A stretch of 8,635 nucleotides of DNA from Pseudomonadota bacterium (lineage in GTDB: Bacteria > SZUA-182 > DTGQ01), in NCBI GenBank assembly GCA_030605265.1, contig JAUWIR010000152.1, positions 1-8,635 on the forward strand, read 5' to 3'. The first letter of the stretch is position 1, and the number at the start of each line of letters is the position of its first letter. The position numbers were made by a program, and so were the translations under genes. The notes beneath the pieces were generated by a model. It was not told where the DNA came from, ran no database searches, and saw nothing but the letters and a program-made list of their open reading frames with translations. Below, in pieces: positions 1 to 6,713 of this stretch.

Positions 1-468
1 CCCGCTGATCCCTCTTTTGATAAACTTGCCTCTGCTCCGGCGACAATGGATAGTACTTCATCCTTATCTCAAAATTGGGGTAAGGTCCTTCAGGAGATAA
101 AAAAAGAAAAAAAGACCTTATTACCTATTTTACAAAAGGCGACTTTCACTTTAAAAGAGGATACTACAATTGCGCTTTCCTATTCGGAAAATCAATCTTT
201 TTATTATGATACGGTCAATCAAAAACAAAATCAGTTGCTATTGCACAAATGGATAACCAGGATTTTTGGAGAACAATATCGGGTAGAATATTGTAAAGTA
301 AAAGAAACTATTTCGGGTCCTTCCGTGATCCAGCCGAAAAAGAGAGAAGATTATGAAGATAGAAACATTGATGGTATAATGAAGCGTTATCCTATTGTCA
401 AAGAAGCCATGGAGACTTTTTCAGCGAAATTAACCCAAAGCCATGTATCGTTTCGCCAAAAGGAATAA
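1..468 (+). CDS. dnaX: DNA polymerase III subunit gamma/tau, C-terminal part (partial, 5' end outside window)
   Basis: The reading frame is open from base 1 and ends at TAA 466-468, giving 155 residues of the C-terminal end of a longer protein. I recognise the DnaX C-terminal region: a 'W..VL..I' helix near the start of the domain (QNWGKVLQEIKKEKKTLLPIL), a 'tL.l.Y.....F' beta section, and a final motif RYPIVKEAMETFSAKL that resembles the 'dPiVqkaleLFgG' ending of many bacterial DnaX proteins. The preceding Pro/Ala/Ser stretch is the usual flexible linker. DnaX is the clamp-loader ATPase subunit of the replicative polymerase; its ATPase domains would lie upstream. The identity is strongly supported by the ybaB and recR genes that follow, a very common bacterial gene order. 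The ATG at 46 is an internal methionine, not the start. Confidence 0.85.
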   Translation, partial: PADPSFDKLASAPATMDSTSSLSQNWGKVLQEIKKEKKTLLPILQKATFTLKEDTTIALSYSENQSFYYDTVNQKQNQLLLHKWITRIFGEQYRVEYCKVKETISGPSVIQPKKREDYEDRNIDGIMKRYPIVKEAMETFSAKLTQSHVSFRQKE

Positions 469-501
469 TCATGTAAAAAAATTAAAACAAATATACCTAT
501 G

Positions 502-515
502 AAGGGAGGAAAAAG
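502..515 (+). promoter_or_regulatory. Ribosome binding site of ybaB
   Basis: AAGGGAGG at 502-509 lies 6 bases before the ATG at 516. This is a near-ideal Shine-Dalgarno sequence and fixes the ybaB start. An earlier ATG at 499 is in a different frame. Confidence 0.75.
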
Positions 516-827
516 ATGAAAGGTTTCAATCAAATGATGAAACAGGCCCAAGAGATGCAGTCCAAGGTGCTTCAGGTTCAAAAAGAAGTAGAAGCCAGGA
601 CAATAGAAGCGGAAGCCGGTGGAGGTATGGTAAAAGTAGTGGCCAATGGGAAACAAAGAATTGTGGAAATAAAAATAGATCCTGAGGTAGTAAATCCTGA
701 TGATATTGATATGCTTCAGGATCTTATCACTGCGGCGGTTAATAAAGGGCTGGAAAGCGCTCAGGAGATGATAGCTCAAGAAATAGGGAAGGTTACCGGG
801 AATATAAAGATACCGGGACTATTTTAA
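516..827 (+). CDS. ybaB: YbaB/EbfC family nucleoid-associated DNA-binding protein
   Basis: 103 residues, the usual length of the family. The N-terminus MKGFNQMMKQAQEMQSKVLQVQKEVEA is the characteristic long helix rich in Met and Gln. It is followed by the 'GGGMVKVVANGKQRIVEIKIDPEVV' beta-hairpin core, a 'D..MLQDLI.AAVN.gLE.AQEM' helix and a Gly/Ile-rich tail ending in PGLF. Family members form tweezer-like dimers that bind DNA and act as nucleoid-associated proteins. The gene sits between dnaX and recR, as in many bacteria, 47 bp after the dnaX stop and 11 bp before recR, so the three are probably cotranscribed. Nothing is unusual in length or motifs. Confidence 0.95.
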   Translation: MKGFNQMMKQAQEMQSKVLQVQKEVEARTIEAEAGGGMVKVVANGKQRIVEIKIDPEVVNPDDIDMLQDLITAAVNKGLESAQEMIAQEIGKVTGNIKIPGLF

Positions 828-838
828 AGAGGATCGTC

Positions 839-1432
839 GTGTCAATACAAGCCTTGGATGATTTAATAGCTGAATTTAAGAAGATGCCCGGCATTGGCTT
901 AAAAACAGCCCAGAGGCTTTCTTTTTATATACTGAGAATACAAAAACAGGAAGCAGAGAAATTAGCCAAGACGATCCTTCAGGTCAAAGAGAGGATAACC
1001 CATTGCTCGATTTGCGGAAATTTTACTCAACAGGAACCTTGTGAAATTTGTGCCAACATCAAGCGGGATCACCAGGTGATCTGCGTTGTAGAAGAACCAA
1101 AAGATATTCCGGCCATTGAAAGAACTGGGGAATTTCAAGGGTTATATCATGTTTTGATGGGGGTAATCTCTCCTCTTGATGGCATAGGACCGGAAAATTT
1201 AAAAATTAAGAACTTAGTGGAAAGAATAAAAACTACAGCAGTAAAGGAGATAATTCTAGCCACTAACCCCAATGTTGAAGGAGAGGCAACGGCAACGTAT
1301 CTTTCCCGCCTTCTCAAGCCGATGGGAGTGAAAGTGTACCGCATCGCCCGTGGATTGCCGGTAGGCAGTGAATTGGAATACGCTGATGAGGTCACGGTTT
1401 CCAAAGCTTTAGAGGGCAAAGTAGAAATGTAA
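839..1432 (+). CDS. recR: Recombination mediator protein RecR
   Basis: 197 residues, full length for RecR (about 200). Domains in order: an N-terminal helix-hairpin-helix containing MPGIGLKTAQRLSFYIL (residues 16-32); a four-cysteine zinc finger C56, C59, C68, C71 (CSIC...CEIC); a Toprim domain from about residue 79 (QVICVVEEPKDIPAIERTG) that includes ATNPNVEGEATA; and a C-terminal part with the conserved RIARGLPVGSELEYAD motif. RecR acts with RecF and RecO to load RecA onto single-stranded DNA at gaps. Translation starts at GTG 839, with AGAGG at 828-832 six bases upstream. The resulting N-terminus aligns with family starts, whose first helix precedes the PGIG motif by 15-16 residues. It follows ybaB by 11 bp. 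Confidence 0.97.
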   Translation: MSIQALDDLIAEFKKMPGIGLKTAQRLSFYILRIQKQEAEKLAKTILQVKERITHCSICGNFTQQEPCEICANIKRDHQVICVVEEPKDIPAIERTGEFQGLYHVLMGVISPLDGIGPENLKIKNLVERIKTTAVKEIILATNPNVEGEATATYLSRLLKPMGVKVYRIARGLPVGSELEYADEVTVSKALEGKVEM

Positions 1433-1444
1433 AAATCTTTTTCA

Positions 1445-1473
1445 TTGAAATACTCTTAACCCACATATTTTAT
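1445..1473 (+). promoter_or_regulatory. Possible sigma-70-type promoter for the por operon
   Basis: In the 67-bp gap between recR and porC, TTGAAA (1445-1450) and TTTTAT (1468-1473) are separated by 17 bases. The -35 box is good; the -10 box matches the consensus at four of six positions. I see no terminator between recR and porC, so read-through from the dnaX operon is also possible. The call rests on box similarity only. Confidence 0.35.
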
Positions 1474-1499
1474 CTAATCAATAAAACAGGGGATCAATC

Positions 1500-2072
1500 A
1501 TGCCAAAAATTACTGAAGTACGTTGGCACGGCAGAGGAGGCCAGGGGACTGTTACTGCGGCCAAAATATTTGCTGAAACAGCTATGAGCGGTGGAAAACA
1601 CGTTCAAGCTTTCCCGGAATACGGCCCGGAAAGGATGGGAGCGCCTTTGCGTGCTTATAATAGGGTCTCGGATACTCCCTTAGCACTTCATTGCCAAGTT
1701 ACCAATCCCGGAATTGTGGCAGTTGTGGATGTCACTCTCCTGGGGACCATTGATGTAACTGAGGGAACACCGGATGATGCCATTTTTGTTATCAATACTC
1801 CCGAGGACCCCAAAACAATGCGCAAGAATTTGAACCTTCAACATGGCTCACTTTTTACTGTGGATGCAACCACTATTTCCCTTGAAACACTGGGGCGTCC
1901 AATCCCTAATACTCCTATGCTGGGGGCTCTAGCCAAGGTTACTGACGTTATAAGTAAAGATAATTTAATTGAAGATACAAGAGTCAATCTTTCAAAAAAA
2001 TTAAGTGAAGAAATGGTCCAAAAGAATATTGAGGCCATTACACGCGCCTATGAGGAGGTGAAAAGCGAATGA
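1500..2072 (+). CDS. porC: Pyruvate (2-oxoacid):ferredoxin oxidoreductase, gamma subunit
   Basis: 190 residues. The N-terminus contains the family signature RWHGRGGQGTVTAAKIFAE (GxGGQG, about residues 8-26) and then FPEYGPERMGAPLRAYNRVSD, the 'YGPErrG' motif of the gamma-subunit domain. PNTPMLGALAKVT later in the protein is also typical. This subunit forms part of the 2-oxoacid:ferredoxin oxidoreductase that converts a 2-oxoacid and CoA to acyl-CoA and CO2 while reducing ferredoxin. AGGGGATC at 1488-1495 precedes the ATG by 4 bases. Its stop overlaps the delta-subunit start (ATGA, 2069-2072), which implies translational coupling. Length is normal for the four-subunit (archaeal/Thermotoga-type) enzyme. 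Confidence 0.93.
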   Translation: MPKITEVRWHGRGGQGTVTAAKIFAETAMSGGKHVQAFPEYGPERMGAPLRAYNRVSDTPLALHCQVTNPGIVAVVDVTLLGTIDVTEGTPDDAIFVINTPEDPKTMRKNLNLQHGSLFTVDATTISLETLGRPIPNTPMLGALAKVTDVISKDNLIEDTRVNLSKKLSEEMVQKNIEAITRAYEEVKSE

Positions 2073-2359
2073 GTACGGGGTTGAAAGGATGGAAAGATAT
2101 CCCTATCGGAGGGATGATACTGGAGGCCGGGAATTCAGCTGAATACGAAACTGGCGGATGGCGGACCTTTCGGCCGGTTATGGATAAAGAAAAGTGTAAA
2201 AATTGTTTATTCTGTTGGATTTACTGCCCTGATTCCGCTATTCAAGTAGAGAATGAGAAAATAAAAGAGATTGATTTAAAATATTGTAAGGGTTGTGGAA
2301 TTTGTGCTGCAGAGTGTCCAGCCAAAGCGATTGAAATGGTTGAGGAAGGTAAATTATAA
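2069..2359 (+). CDS. porD: Pyruvate (2-oxoacid):ferredoxin oxidoreductase, delta subunit (2[4Fe-4S] ferredoxin)
   Basis: 96 residues. Two complete ferredoxin cluster motifs are visible: C43-x2-C46-x2-C49-x3-C53-P and C73-x2-C76-x2-C79-x3-C83-P. They should bind two [4Fe-4S] clusters that carry electrons from the catalytic site to external ferredoxin. The N-terminal extension with 'GWRTFRPVMDKEKC' is typical of PorD/VorD rather than of a free ferredoxin. GGAGGTG at 2054-2060, inside the end of porC, lies 8 bases before the ATG, which with the ATGA overlap makes coupled translation likely. No key cysteine is missing. Confidence 0.95.
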   Translation: MSTGLKGWKDIPIGGMILEAGNSAEYETGGWRTFRPVMDKEKCKNCLFCWIYCPDSAIQVENEKIKEIDLKYCKGCGICAAECPAKAIEMVEEGKL

Positions 2360-2407
2360 AATTAAAAAAATATACAGTCAGTTTAAGGAAGGAGGATTAT
2401 ATAAAAA

Positions 2408-3589
2408 ATGGGAAAACAGGTAGCAATGACCGGCAATATCGCTGTGGCCAATGCCATGCGACAGATAAATCCGGATGTTTGCGCAGCCTATCCAATCACG
2501 CCCTCCACTGAAGTGATGCAGCAATTTGCCTCTTTTGTTGCTGATGGGAAGGTTGATACTGAATTAGTAACTGTGGAAAGCGAACACAGTGCTATGAGTG
2601 CGGGCATTGGGGCTGCGGCAGCCGGGGGAAGGGTGATGACGGCGACTTCAGCCAATGGCTTGGCCTTAATGTGGGAAATGCTCTATATCGCTTCAGGGAA
2701 CCGCCTCCCCATAGCCATGATGGTGATCAATCGCGCGCTCAGCGCTCCCATCAATATTCATGGAGATCACAGTGACGAAATGGGCGCACGGGACGCAGGG
2801 TGGATTCAAATGTATTCTGAAAATGGACAAGAGGCCTACGATAATATAATCCAAGCAATTCTCATTGGTGAAAGCGAAGGGGTGCTTCTTCCTGCCATGG
2901 TCGGTATGGACGGATTTATCATCAGCCATTCCATCGAAAACCTCGAACTGTTGGAAGATAAACAAGTGAGGGACTTTCTTGGTGAATTCAAACCAAAGCA
3001 TCCCTTGTTAAATATTAATAAGCCGATTACCATGGGCCCCCTGGATTTACAGGACTACTATTCAGAACATAAGCGTCAACAGGCTCAGGCCATGCAAAAG
3101 GCCAAAGCAGCCATCCTGAAGGTGGCTAAAGATTATAAGGCTGTCAGCGGTCGGGAGTACGGCTTTTTTGAACCCTATAAATTAGAGGATGCCGACATCG
3201 GTATTCTTACCTTAGGGTCTTCAGCCGGCACTACGCGATTTGTTGTTGATCTGATGCGGGAAAAAGGAATCAAGGTGGGCATGATAAAATTACGTGTCTT
3301 TCGCCCTTTTCCAATTGAAGAATTACAGCAAGCACTGTCACACTTAAAAGCCTTGGCTGTTATGGATCGTTCCGATTCTTTCGGAGCTGCCGGCGGACCG
3401 GTTTTTTCAGAAGTCCGCTCCGCCCTGTATGATTTACCGGCACGGCCTAAAACGGTTAACTATATCTACGGCCTTGGAGGAAGGGACCTTGGAATTAGTC
3501 CTATTGAGCGTGTGGTAAAAGATTTACAGGAAATTCATCAGACGGAAAAGATCAAAGAATTAGTTACCCATTTGACGGTCCGAGAATAG
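2408..3589 (+). CDS. porA: Pyruvate (2-oxoacid):ferredoxin oxidoreductase, alpha subunit
   Basis: 393 residues, normal for PorA. The N-terminal domain shows AAYPITPSTEV (T31), the ESEHSAMSAGIGAAAAGG stretch (E59) and VINRALSAP (R109), followed by GDHSDEMGARDAGW. T31, E59 and R109 appear to correspond to the residues known in the Desulfovibrio africanus enzyme as Thr31, Glu64 and Arg114, which contact pyruvate or activate thiamine diphosphate; this is my alignment by eye. The C-terminal part (ADIGILTLGSSAGTTRFVVDLMREKGIKVGMIKLRVFRPFP, then VMDRSDSFGAAGGP) is the transketolase C-terminal-like domain. Pyruvate is the likely substrate because the Arg/Thr pair is kept, but branched-chain or other 2-oxoacid use cannot be ruled out. 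GGAGG at 2391-2395 is 12 bases before the ATG, a slightly long spacing. Confidence 0.93.
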   Translation: MGKQVAMTGNIAVANAMRQINPDVCAAYPITPSTEVMQQFASFVADGKVDTELVTVESEHSAMSAGIGAAAAGGRVMTATSANGLALMWEMLYIASGNRLPIAMMVINRALSAPINIHGDHSDEMGARDAGWIQMYSENGQEAYDNIIQAILIGESEGVLLPAMVGMDGFIISHSIENLELLEDKQVRDFLGEFKPKHPLLNINKPITMGPLDLQDYYSEHKRQQAQAMQKAKAAILKVAKDYKAVSGREYGFFEPYKLEDADIGILTLGSSAGTTRFVVDLMREKGIKVGMIKLRVFRPFPIEELQQALSHLKALAVMDRSDSFGAAGGPVFSEVRSALYDLPARPKTVNYIYGLGGRDLGISPIERVVKDLQEIHQTEKIKELVTHLTVRE

Positions 3590-3615
3590 GACTTTCAGGA
3601 GATCGGGAGAAAATA

Positions 3616-4554
3616 ATGGCTACACTTAAAGAATTATCGAAAAGAGAAGAACTTTTGGCCGGAGGTCATAGATTGTGTGCAGGGTGTGGAGCATCAATCG
3701 TGGTAAGGCAAATCCTTTTAGCAGCCGGGAAAAACGTTGTCGTCTCCTGTTCTACCGGTTGTCTTGAGGTGGCCACCAGTATTTATCCCTACACCTCATG
3801 GAGGGTACCTTTCTTTCATAGCGCTTTTGAAAATTCCGCGGCTACTATTTGTGGAGTGGAGGCGATGTATCAATTACAGAAACGGAAAGGAAAACTTCCT
3901 GTAGATGAGGAAATAAAATTTATTGGTCTTGGGGGAGACGGTGGCACCTATGATATTGGGCTTCAATCCTTGTCAGGCGGACTGGAAAGGGGACATGATT
4001 TTCTTTTTGTTTGCTACGATAACGGCGCTTACATGAATACCGGGATTCAACGTTCAAGTGCAACACCCCTTGGGGCTGCCACAACCACAAGCCCGGCCGG
4101 GAAGGTAATTCCCGGGAAGACGCAATACCGCAAAGATTTAACCGATATTGTGGAGGCTCACCATATTCCCTATTTAGCCCAGGCCTCACCGCATAATTGG
4201 AAGGACCTAAACAAAAAAGTTGAAAAGGCCCTTTCTATTCGCGGACCAAAATTTTTAAATGTGATTGCCCCTTGTCATCGAGGATGGAGAAGCGGAATTA
4301 ATGAGGCCATATCACTCTCTAAACTGGCGGTTGACACCTGTTTTTGGCCCCTTTATGAGATTGAAAACGGTAAATTAACGATTAATTACAAACCTAAAAA
4401 TAAGAAACCTTTAACAGAATGGATGAAATTGCAGGGAAGGTTTAAACATCTTTTTAAACCGGAAAATGAGCATATCTTACAACAACTTCAACAGGGGATT
4501 GATTGCAAGTGGAATAATTTGCTCAAACGAGAAGAGGTTGAAAAACCCTGTTAA
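3616..4554 (+). CDS. porB: Pyruvate (2-oxoacid):ferredoxin oxidoreductase, beta subunit (TPP-binding)
   Basis: 312 residues, typical of PorB. C21 and C24 (CAGCG), C49 (CSTGC) and C220 (APCHRGW) form the expected set of ligands for the proximal [4Fe-4S] cluster. The 25-residue step from C24 to C49 matches that in the D. africanus enzyme. The thiamine diphosphate/Mg motif is GDGG at 107-110 followed by YDNGAYMNTG (134-143). This subunit holds the cofactor on which pyruvate is decarboxylated. The gene starts 26 bp after porA, with AGGAG (3597-3601) and GGGAGA (3605-3610) upstream of the ATG. It is the last gene before a strong terminator-like hairpin, so porCDAB forms one unit. The order gamma-delta-alpha-beta is the one known from Thermotoga-type enzymes. 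Confidence 0.95.
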   Translation: MATLKELSKREELLAGGHRLCAGCGASIVVRQILLAAGKNVVVSCSTGCLEVATSIYPYTSWRVPFFHSAFENSAATICGVEAMYQLQKRKGKLPVDEEIKFIGLGGDGGTYDIGLQSLSGGLERGHDFLFVCYDNGAYMNTGIQRSSATPLGAATTTSPAGKVIPGKTQYRKDLTDIVEAHHIPYLAQASPHNWKDLNKKVEKALSIRGPKFLNVIAPCHRGWRSGINEAISLSKLAVDTCFWPLYEIENGKLTINYKPKNKKPLTEWMKLQGRFKHLFKPENEHILQQLQQGIDCKWNNLLKREEVEKPC

Positions 4555-4583
4555 CCTATTCCCTAATTAGTAGTTTTCTTGAT

Positions 4584-4633
4584 CCACTCTCTCTCCTCCC
4601 GGAGGGAGGAGAGAGAGTGGCCACATCATTTTT
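4584..4633 (+). terminator. Terminator-like hairpin after porB
   Basis: Bases 4584-4600 and 4604-4620 are perfect reverse complements (17-bp stem) around a 3-base loop GGA. The left arm is almost pure pyrimidine and the right arm almost pure purine. Six T's follow at 4628-4633 and a second T6 run follows after CAA. The T-run starts 7 bases after the stem rather than directly, so termination efficiency is uncertain, but position and stability fit the end of the por operon. Confidence 0.75.
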
Positions 4634-4688
4634 TCAATTTTTTCCACATTAATTACTCTCCCTCTTCTTCAATATTAGAACAGAGGCC

Positions 4689-4709
4689 GGAGGAAAACAA
4701 TAGGGGGTG
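4689..4709 (+). promoter_or_regulatory. Start region of the DUF255 gene: GGAGG and GTG start
   Basis: GGAGG at 4689-4693 is 13 bases before the GTG at 4707. An in-frame TAG at 4701-4703 excludes any earlier start, so GTG 4707 is the first possible start codon. A second purine-rich run (AGGAG, 4710-4714) lies just inside the gene and could serve a non-canonical ATA (4716) or ATT (4728) start, which I consider less likely. Confidence 0.5.
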
Positions 4710-6464
4710 AGGAGAATAAAATCGAATATTCTCTGGCAAGAATGGACTGATAAAACCTTCTCTGTCGCTATTTCAAAAAATAAACTGATTTTTTTATATA
4801 TTAAAGCTGAGTGGTCGCATTTGTGTAAAGAGATAGAGGAAGAATTTTGCGATCCTGGAATCATAAATTTAATAAAAACTCTTTTTATTCCAATTTGTGT
4901 TGATTCCGATGAACGGCCGGATATAAATTTTCGATTTAACAGAGGTGGTTGGCCAAGTTTGGTAATCTTAACCCCCAAAGGAGAAATTATTACAGGCAGT
5001 ACCTTTTTAGATAATGAGGATTTGAAAAAATTTTTAATTCACTGCCATTATCTTTACCAAAGCAAGAGCAAGGAAATTCAAAGGCGCTTAGATCGGAAGA
5101 AAAAAAAGGCCCCTCAAAATAAAGATCAAAATGAGCAGGAAGAAACAAATCCATCTGAGATAATATCGCAAATTTTATATTTTTTAAAAAATAATTTTGA
5201 CCCTGTATATGGCGGATTTGGTGGAAAACCAAAATATCCTCATCATGAAGCTATTGAATTAGCCTTATTGGTTGTTTATTTTTCTAAAGACCCTGAAATA
5301 GAGGAAATAGTGAAACAGACTTTAGATCGGATGGCTCAGGGGGAAATTTTTGATTGGGAAGAGGGAGGATTTTTTCGTTATTCCCAGGGTCGGGATTGGA
5401 GCAAACCACAATATGAAAAACTCCTCATTGATAATGCCCGGTTGCTGCAGAATTACCTTCACGCCTATCAGATCATGGGAGAGAAACGTTTTTTAGATGT
5501 TGCTCAATCCATAGTACAATTTTTGGATTCTCATTTGTACAATCAAGACCTGGGAGGATTTGTCGGTTTCCAAAGTGCGGATTTATCATATTATCGTCTT
5601 TCCTGTGATAAACGGAAAACTTCTCTTAGAAAACCTCAATACGGAAATGTAGTTTACACTGATTGGAATGCGTTGACTATTTGTTCTTATCTTGAGGCGG
5701 CAGCTGTGCTTGGAGAAAAAAAATTACTCGAGAAAGCTCAAACAACCTTAAATTCACTTTGCTCATCCAATAGCTTTGATGAAGGAATGTTCCATTGGCT
5801 GGGACAGCCTTTAACGACCCCCTGGCGATTACTTCAAGATCAGGTTTATATGGTAAGAGCGCTATTAAACAGTTATCAAATATTCGGGGAAGACTCTTAT
5901 TTATCAAAGGGCTATTCATTAATTGATGTATTATTTACTCATTTTTTTGATAAAGAAAAGGGAGGGTTTTGGGATAGAGTAGAGGATAATAAAGGAAATA
6001 ATCCCCTTTGTGATCGCATAAAACCGATTATTGATAATTCATTAGCAGCAGAGGCGATTTTCCAATTAAGTTTTTTAAAAAAAGAACCAATCTATACTTC
6101 AGTTGCACGCCGCACGTTAAGCTTTTTTTCCAGGGATTATCTTCGCTATGGCATCGTTGCTTCACAGTATGCTGTTTCTCATTTTTTATTGATGCAGGAT
6201 CCCCTGCTCATTATTGCTGTGGGCAAAAAAGGAGAGAAGGCAACTCAGGAATTTCTATGTAATCTTTTTGCCCTTTTTGAACCAAGAAAAGTGATCAGAT
6301 TTCTTGATGTGGAAAAAAATTCGGATATTCTCAAGAGTTTTGTAAAAAATGGAGAAAAATTTCCTAAGGCATATGTATATTTAGGGCAGAAATGCCGGCT
6401 TGTAACCGATAAGATGGATGAAATAAAAAATAAAATATATGACTTAAGAGGATCATGGATATGA
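4707..6464 (+). CDS. DUF255/YyaL (SPATA20-like) thioredoxin-domain protein, short divergent form
   Basis: 585 residues. The N-terminal thioredoxin-like domain (1-115) follows the DUF255 pattern: a leading 'NxxxW', KLIFLYIKAEWSHLC (26-40), VDSDERPDI (65-73) and GGWPSLVILTPKGEIITGSTF (80-100). A charged linker (119-150) leads into an alpha/alpha-toroid region with GGFGGKPKYP (169-178), LDRMAQGEIFDWEEGGFFRYS...YEKLLIDNARLL (206-246) and TDWNAL (318-323), all family landmarks. The family is widespread, but its biochemical role is poorly defined. Oddities: the usual C-H-W-C motif is S37-H-L-C40 here, leaving one cysteine. The C-terminal 'AYVC....C' motif is A-Y-V-Y558 with only C563 kept. The protein is shorter than the usual 650-700 residues, with a trimmed N-terminus and a shortened segment before GGWP. 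A redox role through a CxxC disulfide is therefore unlikely. Confidence 0.82.
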   Translation: MRRIKSNILWQEWTDKTFSVAISKNKLIFLYIKAEWSHLCKEIEEEFCDPGIINLIKTLFIPICVDSDERPDINFRFNRGGWPSLVILTPKGEIITGSTFLDNEDLKKFLIHCHYLYQSKSKEIQRRLDRKKKKAPQNKDQNEQEETNPSEIISQILYFLKNNFDPVYGGFGGKPKYPHHEAIELALLVVYFSKDPEIEEIVKQTLDRMAQGEIFDWEEGGFFRYSQGRDWSKPQYEKLLIDNARLLQNYLHAYQIMGEKRFLDVAQSIVQFLDSHLYNQDLGGFVGFQSADLSYYRLSCDKRKTSLRKPQYGNVVYTDWNALTICSYLEAAAVLGEKKLLEKAQTTLNSLCSSNSFDEGMFHWLGQPLTTPWRLLQDQVYMVRALLNSYQIFGEDSYLSKGYSLIDVLFTHFFDKEKGGFWDRVEDNKGNNPLCDRIKPIIDNSLAAEAIFQLSFLKKEPIYTSVARRTLSFFSRDYLRYGIVASQYAVSHFLLMQDPLLIIAVGKKGEKATQEFLCNLFALFEPRKVIRFLDVEKNSDILKSFVKNGEKFPKAYVYLGQKCRLVTDKMDEIKNKIYDLRGSWI

Positions 6465-6480
6465 TCGGATAGACTTTTTT
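6451..6480 (+). terminator. Weak possible terminator at the end of the DUF255 gene
   Basis: GATCAT (6451-6456) and ATGATC (6461-6466) form a 6-bp stem with loop GGAT that overlaps the stop codon TGA 6462-6464. T6 follows at 6475-6480 after 8 intervening bases. The stem is short and AU-rich, so this is weak. Confidence 0.25.
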
Positions 6481-6498
6481 GTTATTTTGTGTCAAAGC

Positions 6499-6526
6499 AT
6501 GAAAACATTTTCATACATGAAAACAT
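6499..6526 (+). repeat. Three ATGAAAA half-sites in alternating orientation, 9-bp spacing
   Basis: ATGAAAA (6499-6505), its reverse complement TTTTCAT (6508-6514) and ATGAAAA again (6517-6523) start exactly 9 bases apart. The first two form a palindrome with a CA centre. ATGAAAACAT is repeated directly at 6499-6508 and 6517-6526. A fourth ATGAAAA lies at 6607-6613. It could be a protein-binding array upstream of the exported-protein gene; it could also be chance in AT-rich DNA. Confidence 0.5.
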
Positions 6527-6576
6527 CTGCCTATTTACTAATTTCTAAAATTACCTTCTTTCCTTTTTTAAATTAT

Positions 6577-6596
6577 GCTGATAAGCTGATAAGCTG
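6577..6596 (+). repeat. Tandem GCTGATAA repeat, 2.5 copies
   Basis: The 8-base unit GCTGATAA occurs twice head to tail and is followed by GCTG, a perfect 20-base short tandem repeat in the non-coding stretch. It lies about 130-150 bp before the next gene. Function is unknown. Confidence 0.8.
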
Positions 6597-6629
6597 CATA
6601 AATAAAATGAAAATTCCTATACGATCAAA

Positions 6630-6645
6630 GTATTGTTACCAATAC
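6630..6645 (+). promoter_or_regulatory. Operator-like inverted repeat GTATTG-N4-CAATAC
   Basis: GTATTG (6630-6635) and CAATAC (6640-6645) are perfect 6-base inverted arms around TTAC. The element overlaps the possible -35 box TTGTTA (6633-6638), which is where a repressor site would be placed. The binding protein is unknown. Confidence 0.4.
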
Positions 6646-6660
6646 AATAGATATTATTAT
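6633..6660 (+). promoter_or_regulatory. Possible promoter of the exported-protein gene
   Basis: TTGTTA (6633-6638) and TATTAT (6655-6660) are separated by 16 bases, which predicts a transcript start near 6667 and a leader of about 58 bases. An alternative -10 is the perfect TATAAT at 6687-6692, but no good -35 box lies 16-18 bases upstream of it. In DNA this AT-rich such boxes arise often by chance. Confidence 0.35.
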
Positions 6661-6713
6661 CAAAAAAATGGCATCGTTTTTGCTTTTATAATAAATAAAT
6701 TTTTTTATTACTC

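Noticed and set aside
46..48. ATG 46 as a start of a separate 140-residue protein
   Set aside because: The frame is open to the left edge, no ribosome binding site precedes the ATG, and the content matches the C-terminal end of DnaX.
387..779. A reverse-strand frame over the end of dnaX and ybaB
   Set aside because: It is antisense to two well-identified genes, is rich in His/Phe/Tyr from reversed Lys/Glu codons, and matches no family I know.
3920..4189. A reverse-strand frame within porB, and similar ones inside porC, porA, recR and the DUF255 gene
   Set aside because: All lie antisense to conserved coding sequence with intact catalytic motifs, and none has a convincing start or a recognisable domain.
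6499..6514. The ATGAAAA-CA-TTTTCAT palindrome as the terminator of the DUF255 gene
   Set aside because: The 2-base loop is too small for a normal hairpin, the stem is AU-rich, and no T-run follows. The third half-site at the same spacing fits a binding array better.
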